Shown here: piece after piece, positions 1 through 5,543 of the stretch | Layout of the letters: each line of letters starts with the position of its first letter | Position numbering within the stretch: position 1 is the first letter of the stretch | DNA from: Frankiales bacterium | Lineage (GTDB): Bacteria; Actinomycetota; Actinomycetes; Mycobacteriales; SCTD01 | Reading direction: 5' to 3' | Assembly: GCA_025965755.1 (NCBI GenBank) | Contig: JAOPWI010000018.1 | Span: 1-12,080 of the forward strand | DNA: 12,080 bases | Position numbers and translations under genes: made by a program | The notes under the pieces: generated by a model | The model's database searches: none | What the model saw: the letters and a program-made list of their open reading frames with translations, nothing else | What the model was told of the DNA's origin: nothing

Positions 1-61
1 GCGCCAGTGGCGGGGCAGGGAGCGCATCGCAGCGACGTCGACACGACCGCAGGAGAGCGCG

Positions 62-223
62 ATGAGCGAGCAGCAGCCCGAGGGCTCCGGCCGGACGCCG
101 AGCGCGCCGGACATCGACCAGCCGACCGACGGCGACCACCGGAGCAACCGGGACGACAACGGCCGCACGCCCGGGACGCCGGACGTCGACCAGCCCACCG
201 ACGGCGACCACGCCGGCAGCTGA
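62..223 (+). CDS. small acidic repeat peptide, 53 aa, function unknown
   Basis: The ATG at 62 is preceded by AGGAG (51-55) at a spacing of six bases, a good ribosome binding site. The 53-residue product is hydrophilic, rich in Asp, Pro, Gly and Thr, and contains no Cys, Trp, Tyr or Phe. It is almost entirely two near-identical 16-residue units, residues 11-26 (RTPSAPDIDQPTDGDH) and 35-50 (RTPGTPDVDQPTDGDH), joined by a polar linker. It has no signal peptide or membrane segment and is probably intrinsically disordered. The gene converges on the reductase gene to its right. I do not recognise the family. The repeat makes chance coding unlikely because it is conserved at protein level with synonymous and conservative differences. 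It was too short to be found by length alone. Confidence 0.7.
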   Translation: MSEQQPEGSGRTPSAPDIDQPTDGDHRSNRDDNGRTPGTPDVDQPTDGDHAGS

Positions 224-265
224 CCACTGCACCGCGCTCCTCGCCGGGCGCACCCGTGGCGCCGA

Positions 266-280
266 CGGCTCCTAGAGCCG
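266..280. terminator. stem-loop at the convergent gene ends, possible terminator
   Basis: CGGCTC (266-271) and GAGCCG (275-280) form a perfect 6-bp inverted repeat. The three-base loop is exactly the TAG stop codon (272-274, minus strand) of the reductase gene. It lies between two convergent genes, where a bidirectional terminator would be expected. There is no T-tract, so intrinsic termination is uncertain. It may only stabilise the 3' end. Confidence 0.3.
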
Positions 281-1522
281 CTCCACGGCGATGGTGAAGC
301 CGGCGGCGCTGAGCCGGTCCGCGAGGGCCGAGCCCATGGCGGTGGCCGGGGTGAGGACGCCGGCGCGGTCCGGCAGCCGGTCGCGGTCCAGCGCCAGGCA
401 CAGCGCGCTCTCGCCCTGCATGACCGCCGTCGCGGCGTAGCCGGGGTCGCCCTTGGCCGCGACGACGGACCGGTAGCGCGCGCCCGTCGAGGTACGGGTG
501 GTCACCTCGACGCGGAAGTGGCCGTTCTGGCGGGTCTGCTCGTCGGGGCCCTCGCCCGGCCGGGGCAGGACGCGGTCGAGCAGCAGCCGGGTCGGCGTCA
601 GGGCCATGCCGGCCATGACCCCCAGCGTGCCGACGGCGGTGGCCGCCGCCAGCACGGGAGCTGCCACGCTCCGGCCGAAGCCCATGGCCTCGCGGTAGCG
701 GAAGCGCCGGCCGTACGACCAGCCGGTGAGCGCGTTGCTCCGCCGCACGATGCGGGTGTTGAACGGCGCCATGACGAACGGGCCGGTCCACACCCCGTCC
801 TCGCGCTGCACGCCCAGCACCGCGTCGGCCTCGTCGCCGAGGTCGGGCTCGCCCGCGCGGTCGGGGCTGAGCGAGTACGGGTCCGCGACCAGCGCCCGCA
901 CGGCCCGGTCGCGGCGCATCAGGTCGACCTGGTGGCGCGCCGAGTCGATCGTGCCGCCGCTGACGCCGCCCCGCACGGACACCAGCAGCAGCGTGGTGTC
1001 CTCGAGCTCGCCCTCGCCGTCGGCCCTGGCCCGCTCGGCGAGCAGCAGCACGCCGAGGTCGGACGGGATCGAGTCGAAGCCGCAGGCGTGCACCAGGCGC
1101 GCGCCGGTGGAGCCGGCCAGGTCGTGGAAGCGCTCGGCGCTGTCCCGCACGAAGAGCACCTCACCGGTCAGGTCGGCGTAGTCGGTGCCCGCGCGGGCGC
1201 ACGCCTCGACCAGCGGCAGGCCGTACTTCGCGTACGGGCCGACGGTCGTGGCGACCACCCGGGTGCGGGCGGCGAGGTCGGCCAGGGCGGCCGGATCGCC
1301 GGTGTCCGCGACCAGCAGCGGCCAGCCGGCCGCGGCCGCTCCCAGCCCCGCGCGTACCTCCTCCAGCCGCTCAAGGGACCGCCCGCCCAGCCCGATCCGG
1401 GTGCCGGAAGGGGCCGACCGGGCCAGGTGCGCGGCGAGCAGCCGGCCGACGAAGCCGGTGGCACCGAAGACGACGATGTCGAGCTCGCGCGCCGGCCGGG
1501 ACGGCGCCGTGGGAGAGGTCAC
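272..1522 (-). CDS. saccharopine dehydrogenase-like / trans-acting enoyl reductase family protein
   Basis: The 416-residue protein opens with a Rossmann fold. The dinucleotide-binding motif GATGFVG lies at residues 20-26, right after a hydrophobic strand (DIVVF). Further conserved stretches are VVATTVGPY near residue 90, DYADLTGE near 115 and ACGFDSIPSDLG near 147. These are typical of the actinobacterial saccharopine-dehydrogenase NADP-binding family, which includes the mycobacterial trans-acting enoyl reductase. That enzyme reduces enoyl intermediates during lipid assembly on polyketide synthases and is about 418 aa, so the length fits. A hydrophobic segment near residues 286-308 could contact membrane or lipid. 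The GTG start at 1522 sits just before the Rossmann fold. It has no Shine-Dalgarno but has TACCGT six bases upstream, so it may be leaderless. No polyketide synthase is nearby, so the substrate is unknown. Confidence 0.85.
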   Translation of the reverse strand: MTSPTAPSRPARELDIVVFGATGFVGRLLAAHLARSAPSGTRIGLGGRSLERLEEVRAGLGAAAAGWPLLVADTGDPAALADLAARTRVVATTVGPYAKYGLPLVEACARAGTDYADLTGEVLFVRDSAERFHDLAGSTGARLVHACGFDSIPSDLGVLLLAERARADGEGELEDTTLLLVSVRGGVSGGTIDSARHQVDLMRRDRAVRALVADPYSLSPDRAGEPDLGDEADAVLGVQREDGVWTGPFVMAPFNTRIVRRSNALTGWSYGRRFRYREAMGFGRSVAAPVLAAATAVGTLGVMAGMALTPTRLLLDRVLPRPGEGPDEQTRQNGHFRVEVTTRTSTGARYRSVVAAKGDPGYAATAVMQGESALCLALDRDRLPDRAGVLTPATAMGSALADRLSAAGFTIAVERL

Positions 1523-1528
1523 GCCGGC

Positions 1529-1534
1529 ACGGTA
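1529..1534 (-). promoter_or_regulatory. possible -10 element of a leaderless transcript
   Basis: On the minus strand TACCGT fits the actinobacterial TANNNT -10 pattern. It ends six bases before the GTG start of the reductase gene, the geometry expected when transcription begins on the start codon. No convincing -35 box is visible and there is no Shine-Dalgarno. The same hexamer at the same distance precedes the methyltransferase gene at 11890. Confidence 0.35.
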
Positions 1535-1625
1535 TCGGCGCGGCGGCGCGGCCCGCCGGTGCGGGTGCGCGCTCCCGCACCGGCGGATATCGTGGCAAGG
1601 CAGGCGCGGACGAGAGGCAGGTGCG

Positions 1626-2516
1626 GTGGACCCACGCGCAGCAGCCGGCCCGACCGTGCCCCTCGAGCTGCCCCTGGACCCCGTGCCGGGAGCAGCGCCC
1701 CAGGCCCGCGCGGCGCTGGCCGCCCTGGTCGCCGGCACCCCCATGGCGGCTCGCAGCGCCGATGCGGCGCTGGCGCTGACCGAGCTGGTCACCAACGCCG
1801 TGCTGCACGGCCGCGAGCCGCTCGTCGTCCAGCTCGACCTGCGCGCCGACGAGCTCACGGTGTCGGTGCGCGACGGCAACCCGGTCAGCCCGTCGTTCAG
1901 CATGCTCGACCCGACGGCGGTCACCGGCCGCGGGCTGCTGCTGATCAGCGCGACCGCCGACAGCTGGGGCGTCGAGCCCCGGCCGGGCGGCAAGAGCGTC
2001 TGGTTCCGGATGGGCCTGCAGACCCGCCGCACCCAGGAGGACCTCGACGTCGACGCCCTGCTCGCGTCGTGGGGCGACGAGCTGCTCGAGGACCCGGCCG
2101 ACGAGCTCGTGACCGTGGTGCTGACCGACCTCGAGACGGCGCTGACCGCGCGGGCGGAGGCCCACGTCGAGGGGCTGCTGCGCGAGCTGGCCCTGCTGGA
2201 GGGGTCGGGTTCCGCGCCGGGCTCCCAGCTGCGCACTGCCCGGCAGGCCCTGCACGCCGCCGGCACGCTGGACGCCCTGCGGGCGGCGTTTCGTCACCAG
2301 CTGACCGTGGCGGTGTCCAGCGGCCAGCCGGCGGTCGACGTCCGGCTGGTGGTCACCCGCAGCGACGCCGAGGCCATCCGGGACTTCTCGCACGCGCTGG
2401 ACCAGGCCGACCGGCTCTCGCGGGCCGGCGAGCTGCTCACGCGCCCGGCGCCGCGCGAGCTCTCCGACGCCCGCCAGCGCTACCTGCGCCGCCTGCTCGC
2501 CCAGCTCAGCTTCTGA
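1626..2516 (+). CDS. two-domain RsbW-like ATP-binding protein (HATPase_c_2 plus C-terminal helical domain)
   Basis: The product is 296 aa from GTG 1626, with an AGAGG-like site shortly upstream. Residues about 20-130 form a GHKL ATPase of the anti-sigma/serine-kinase type. The N-box is TELVTNAVLHG with Glu53 and Asn57, the G1 region is VRDGNPVSPS with Asp83, and the G2 box is GRGLLLI at 101-107. The domain ends with GGKSVWFRM. Residues 140-296 form an Ala/Leu-rich, probably helical domain absent from plain RsbW proteins. Its end (DFSHALDQADRLSRAGELLT, 253-272) looks like a conserved tail. Such ATPases bind sigma factors or phosphorylate STAS antagonists in partner switching. No sigma factor or STAS gene is in the window, so the partner is unknown. 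It is followed by a second ATPase gene on the same strand. Confidence 0.85.
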   Translation: MDPRAAAGPTVPLELPLDPVPGAAPQARAALAALVAGTPMAARSADAALALTELVTNAVLHGREPLVVQLDLRADELTVSVRDGNPVSPSFSMLDPTAVTGRGLLLISATADSWGVEPRPGGKSVWFRMGLQTRRTQEDLDVDALLASWGDELLEDPADELVTVVLTDLETALTARAEAHVEGLLRELALLEGSGSAPGSQLRTARQALHAAGTLDALRAAFRHQLTVAVSSGQPAVDVRLVVTRSDAEAIRDFSHALDQADRLSRAGELLTRPAPRELSDARQRYLRRLLAQLSF

Positions 2517-2568
2517 CGAGTCGGACAGACCACACGTGATCACCCCAGATTGTGGGCAAGGGCACGCT

Positions 2569-3000
2569 GTGGTCGTCCGCCGTCAGCTCGTGCAGCTCCG
2601 TACGGAGGTCCTGCTGCCCGCTGACGACACGGCGCCGTCCCGGGCCCGGCAGCAGGTGCGCGCGCTGCTGCGCGACTGGAGCCTGCTGTCAGCGCTCGAC
2701 CCGGTGCAGCTGGCCGTCTCCGAGCTGGTCACCAACGCGATCCGGTACGGCCGGCCGCCGGTGCGGCTCACCGCCCGGACCGACGGCTCGTGCCTGGGCA
2801 TCGGCGTCCACGACGCCGGCGGCCCGCTGGTGCGCGCGCCCGGCGAGCCCGGCCTGGAGGACGAGTCCGGGCGCGGGCTGGCCATTCTGGCCGCGCTGGG
2901 CGAGCGCACCGGAACGCGGCAGGAGGAGCACGGCAAGGTGGTCTGGGTCCAGTTCGGGCTGGACCAGGGCGAGGTCGACAGCGCCACCGACCTCCCGTAG
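2569..3000 (+). CDS. single-domain RsbW-like ATP-binding protein (anti-sigma/serine kinase type)
   Basis: The protein is 143 aa from GTG 2569. I chose this start because AAGGG (2558-2562) lies six bases upstream. An in-frame GTG at 2536 would add 11 residues but has a poorer site. The protein is one GHKL ATPase domain: N-box SELVTNAIRYG (Glu52, Asn56), G1 region GVHDAGGPLV (Asp82), G2 box SGRGLAIL (100-107) and terminal GKVVWVQFGL. The length is typical of actinobacterial RsbW-like proteins that sequester sigma factors or phosphorylate STAS proteins. It resembles the N-terminal domain of its upstream neighbour (shared ELVTNA and GRGL) but lacks the C-terminal domain. The pair could come from duplication or recruit different partners. 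It starts 52 bases after the preceding stop and is probably cotranscribed. Confidence 0.85.
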   Translation: MVVRRQLVQLRTEVLLPADDTAPSRARQQVRALLRDWSLLSALDPVQLAVSELVTNAIRYGRPPVRLTARTDGSCLGIGVHDAGGPLVRAPGEPGLEDESGRGLAILAALGERTGTRQEEHGKVVWVQFGLDQGEVDSATDLP

Positions 3001-3079
3001 AGTCCGCTCCGGTTGAGAACGCAGCCACGAGAATCGATCGCGCGCTGCGTCCGCACGCGCGAGCTGCGGACTCCCGGAG
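3000..3079 (+). promoter_or_regulatory. structured leader with alternative hairpins over the receiver gene's RBS
   Basis: The 85-base leader contains several inverted repeats that cannot all form together. GAGTCCGC (3000-3007) pairs perfectly with GCGGACTC (3066-3073). CTCCGG (3007-3012) pairs with CCGGAG (3074-3079), which contains the GGAG ribosome binding site. ACGCAGC (3019-3025) pairs with GCTGCGT (3044-3050), and CGCGCG (3039-3044) with CGCGCG (3056-3061). The second pairing would hide the ribosome binding site and crosses the first. This resembles an attenuator-like switch, but GC-rich DNA gives such repeats by chance fairly often. Confidence 0.3.
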
Positions 3080-3085
3080 TGGCCA

Positions 3086-3706
3086 GTGTTCGAGCAGGGT
3101 CTGCGTCAGACCAGGGAGAGCACGCCCTCGGCCGCGTCCCTCGCGGACCACCTCGACCGGCAGCTGCGCGGCATCGCGGCCTTCCACGCCCTGCGCCAGC
3201 AGCACAGCACCACGCCCGCGGGCGCGTCCCGCGAGCAGCGGCTCGACGCCGCGCGCCTGGCGGACATGTTCTCCCGCGCCCACGGCGCCCTGATCGAGCG
3301 CACCGGGCTGGACCTGCTCGGGTCCGGCGGCGTCCTGTTCTGGCCGGTGCCCCGCCGCGTCGTCCTCGTGACGCGCGAGGAGTGGTTCCGCGAGCAGATC
3401 AGCAAGGCCCTGGTCGACAGCGGGCTGGAGGTCATCGCCCGGCTCGACAACGGCGCGGACGCGCTGGGCGTCGTGGCTGCCGAGCAGCCCGACCTGCTCG
3501 TCCTCGACCGCAGCCTGCCGATGCTCTCGGGCGAGCAGCTGATCCGCTGGACCGGCGTCGTCTCCCCCGGCACCCGGACAGCAGCCAAGGTCACCGACGA
3601 CCGGGAGATCGCGCCGGCACTCGCGGCCGGCGCGACCACGGCGTTCTCCCGCCGGGTTCCCGCGGCCCAGGTGGCCGTGAGCCTGCGCGCGCTGGTGACG
3701 GTCTGA
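3086..3706 (+). CDS. receiver-like protein with degenerate phosphorylation pocket
   Basis: The product is 206 aa from GTG 3086, with GGAG (3076-3079) six bases upstream. Residues 1-85 are helical and polar (ADHLDRQLRGIAAFHALRQQ) and match no domain I know. Residues 91-203 have the response-regulator receiver pattern: strand RRVVLVT, helix, strand EVIARL, then PDLLVLDRSLPMLSG with the expected phospho-acceptor Asp141, and AGATTAFSRRVP near the end. Two parts of the usual active site are altered. The acidic pair after strand 1 is replaced by TREE (96-99), and the conserved Lys before Pro is Arg (189/190). There is no output domain after the receiver. It may act by protein contact without normal phosphorylation, perhaps with the two ATPases encoded just upstream. 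The partnership is inferred from position only. Confidence 0.75.
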   Translation: MFEQGLRQTRESTPSAASLADHLDRQLRGIAAFHALRQQHSTTPAGASREQRLDAARLADMFSRAHGALIERTGLDLLGSGGVLFWPVPRRVVLVTREEWFREQISKALVDSGLEVIARLDNGADALGVVAAEQPDLLVLDRSLPMLSGEQLIRWTGVVSPGTRTAAKVTDDREIAPALAAGATTAFSRRVPAAQVAVSLRALVTV

Positions 3707-3760
3707 ACGGTGCCGTGACGGTCTGACGGTCTGACGGCCTGACGGTGCTGTCGACGGTCT
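3697..3760. repeat. 8-bp tandem repeat GACGGTCT at the gene end
   Basis: GACGGTCT occurs at 3697-3704, 3717-3724, 3725-3732 and 3753-3760, with variants GACGGCCT (3733-3740) and GACGGTGC (3741-3748). Units from 3717 to 3748 are contiguous. The first copy encodes the last codons of the receiver-like gene (GTGACGGTC then TGA). The array therefore begins inside the coding end and fills the convergent gap. Unit length 8 is not a multiple of three. Confidence 0.8.
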
Positions 3761-3765
3761 CAGGC
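3737..3765. terminator. inverted repeat between convergent genes, possible terminator
   Basis: GCCTGA (3737-3742) and TCAGGC (3760-3765) form a 6-bp inverted repeat with a 17-base loop. It lies between the receiver-like gene and the convergent 117-residue gene, partly within the 8-bp repeats. There is no T-tract and the loop is long, so the call is weak. Confidence 0.2.
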
Positions 3766-3766
3766 G

Positions 3767-4120
3767 CTACAGCGGCGCGGCCAGGCGCAGCAGCCAGCAG
3801 TCGCGGGCCTCGGTGAGCGCCGAGACGCTCAGCACCAGCCAGCCGGCCGCGGTCAGCTCGTCGAGCCGCGCCATGGCCGCCGGCAGGTTCCCGGCGACCT
3901 GCTCCTCCCACTCCACGCCGGAGGGCTGCGGGCCGGACAGGTCCAGCCACAGGCGCAGGCTCTCCCGGGCCCGGTCCGCGAGCTCCTCGGCGGACACGTC
4001 GGGCGCGAGCATGCGGCACCAGAAACCGACGGCTTCCTCGACCTGGGACCCGGCGGCCTGCGGAACCTCCCGGGCGAGCTGCGCCACGACGCCGCGGACG
4101 GTGTCCTCGCGCACGGTCAT
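3767..4120 (-). CDS. conserved-looking hypothetical protein, 117 aa
   Basis: The ATG at 4120 is preceded on the minus strand by GGGAG at five bases, a good ribosome binding site. The product (MTVREDTVRGVV to the C-terminal LLRLAAPL) is soluble, acidic in its first half, and has no signal peptide or membrane segment. Likely helices span residues 5-35 and 43-60 (SAEELADRARESLRLWLDLS). A Trp-containing segment (GVEWEEQVAGNLPAAMARLDEL) is followed by a final strand-like part (GWLVLSVSALTEARDCWLLRL). I do not recognise a family. It lies 128 bases downstream of the EAL-DICT gene on the same strand and could be read from the same transcript, but its own ribosome binding site and the gap also allow independent expression. 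Codon use matches the neighbours. Confidence 0.65.
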   Translation of the reverse strand: MTVREDTVRGVVAQLAREVPQAAGSQVEEAVGFWCRMLAPDVSAEELADRARESLRLWLDLSGPQPSGVEWEEQVAGNLPAAMARLDELTAAGWLVLSVSALTEARDCWLLRLAAPL

Positions 4121-4248
4121 GTCGGCTCCCGGGTCTGCGCGCCGGCGGTCTGGCTGCCGGACCGGCTCGTGCCCCGCCTCCGGGGCGACGACGCCCAGTG
4201 TGGCACTGCGAGGGGCCTGTCGCCCTGCCCTGGCTGGCGGGCCGGCCC

Positions 4249-5451
4249 TCAAGCCGGTGTGACGTGCCGGAGCAGCGAGCGCCCGGCCTCGACCACCAGG
4301 TTGCGCTGGTGGGTGACGACGAAGTCATAGCCGTCCTGGGGGTCGGACGTGACCTGGCGGGCGACCAGTGCCCCGGCGTAGTGCGGGCCGACGACGACGA
4401 CCGACCACTCGTCCCCGAGCCGGTGCCCGGCCGGCAGCGACACCGAGCGCACGCCGGCGCCCACGACCAGCGCCCCGCCGTTGCGCAGTGCCGCGACAAA
4501 GGAGCCGCGGTCCGCGAGCCGGCTGTAGCGGTCGGTGGTCGAGGCGTCGACGACCTCGCCGTCCTGGAACGTCGAGAGCACGACCGGCCCGTCGGACCAG
4601 GCGACGGCCTGCTCCTCCAGGTGGGCCGCGACGCTGAGCAGCTGCCTCTTGCCGGCGCGGCGCACCGGCAGGGCCGACCGCACCAGGGTGAACGGCGTCG
4701 GATCGTCGTGCTGCGGCCAGGACCGGTGCAGGCGCACGACCGAGTCGACCACCGGCAGCTCGGCCGGCAGCGGCTGCGGCCGGCCGTACATCCAGCCCTG
4801 GCCCAGCGTCGCCCCCAGCGCGAGCGCCGCCTCGCGCATGCGCTCGTCCTCGACGCCCTCGGCCACGATGGCGGCGCCGGTGCGCTCGGCCTGGGCCAGC
4901 ACGGCGCTCATGATCAGGCCGACCTCCGCGGTCGGCCGCTGCTGGACCAGCCGCAGGTCCAGTTTGATCACGTCCGGCTCGAGGAACGGCATCATCGCCA
5001 GCGAGCCGGGGTTCTCGCCGATGTCGTCGAGGGCGATGCCCCACGACCGCTCGCGCGCCCAGTCGACGAGCCGCAGCAGCTCGGCCGGCTGCTGGAGGAC
5101 CGCGCGTTCCGTGACCTCCAGCACGATCCGCAGCGCCGAGCCGGCCTCCTGAACCCGGGCGAGGTAGCGGTCGGGGATGGCGGAGGGCGTGTCGGGCTCG
5201 ACGTTGACGAACAGGGTGAGGCTGTTGCCCAGGCCCGCCCCCAGGGCGCCGGCCAGGGCGGCGTCCCGGCAGGCCCAGTCCAGGGCCGCGATGGAGCCGG
5301 CGGCCCGGGCCTGGGCGAGCATCTCGGTGGGCGCTGCGTGGCCGCGCGCCAGTGCCTCGTAGCCGACCGTCTCGCCGGTCTCGAGATGGACGACGGGCTG
5401 GTAGACGGCCGCGACGCGCGGGGCGTCGAGCTCCGAGCCGCGTGAGGTCAC
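4249..5451 (-). CDS. EAL-DICT protein, probable cyclic-di-GMP phosphodiesterase
   Basis: The protein is 400 aa from GTG 5451. Residues about 12-240 are an EAL domain, which hydrolyses cyclic-di-GMP to pGpG. The active-site set appears complete: Glu32 in YEALARG, Asn83 in FVNVE, Glu112 in LEVTER, Asp142-Asp143 in LDDIG, Lys163 in IKLD, Glu198 in AEGVE and Gln218 in LGQG. Residues about 258-397 match the DICT domain, a putative sensory module, with VLSTFQDG, DRYSRLA, GDEWSVVVVGP and a final VVTHQRNLV segment. There is no GGDEF domain and no membrane segment, so this is a cytoplasmic phosphodiesterase with a C-terminal input domain. The start lies just before the EAL fold and has no clear Shine-Dalgarno. 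A 5-bp stem (4242-4246/4253-4257) surrounds its stop codon. The ligand of the DICT domain is unknown. Confidence 0.9.
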   Translation of the reverse strand: MTSRGSELDAPRVAAVYQPVVHLETGETVGYEALARGHAAPTEMLAQARAAGSIAALDWACRDAALAGALGAGLGNSLTLFVNVEPDTPSAIPDRYLARVQEAGSALRIVLEVTERAVLQQPAELLRLVDWARERSWGIALDDIGENPGSLAMMPFLEPDVIKLDLRLVQQRPTAEVGLIMSAVLAQAERTGAAIVAEGVEDERMREAALALGATLGQGWMYGRPQPLPAELPVVDSVVRLHRSWPQHDDPTPFTLVRSALPVRRAGKRQLLSVAAHLEEQAVAWSDGPVVLSTFQDGEVVDASTTDRYSRLADRGSFVAALRNGGALVVGAGVRSVSLPAGHRLGDEWSVVVVGPHYAGALVARQVTSDPQDGYDFVVTHQRNLVVEAGRSLLRHVTPA

Positions 5452-5543
5452 GCCGGGCGCTCTACCCCATGATCGGCGGGCGCAGCCCTCAGACGGCGAC
5501 GCAGCGCAGGTCCGCGAGGAGCCCGGCCACCGGGACGCGCCGG

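Noticed and set aside
1523..2266. Upstream extension of the reductase frame to 664 residues
   Set aside because: The added 248 residues are Ser/Ala/Arg-rich and overlap the ATPase gene. The Rossmann fold begins properly just after GTG 1522.
518..2539. Long plus-strand open frame (673 codons) opposite the reductase gene and across the first ATPase gene
   Set aside because: Its translation is low-complexity Arg/Ala/Gly/Pro sequence with no motif. It is an antisense or out-of-frame shadow produced by GC bias over clearly coding genes.
1371..2543. Minus-strand frame of 390 codons opposite the first ATPase gene
   Set aside because: It lacks any domain, while the plus strand has a complete GHKL ATPase with N-, G1- and G2-box motifs.
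3013..3018. TTGAGA as a -35 box for the receiver-like gene
   Set aside because: No -10 element is found at 16-18 bases downstream. AT-rich bases at 3032-3038 are too close.
3697..3760. CRISPR-like array
   Set aside because: Units are 8 bp and mostly contiguous, without spacers of 25-40 bp and without any cas gene. It is a simple tandem repeat.
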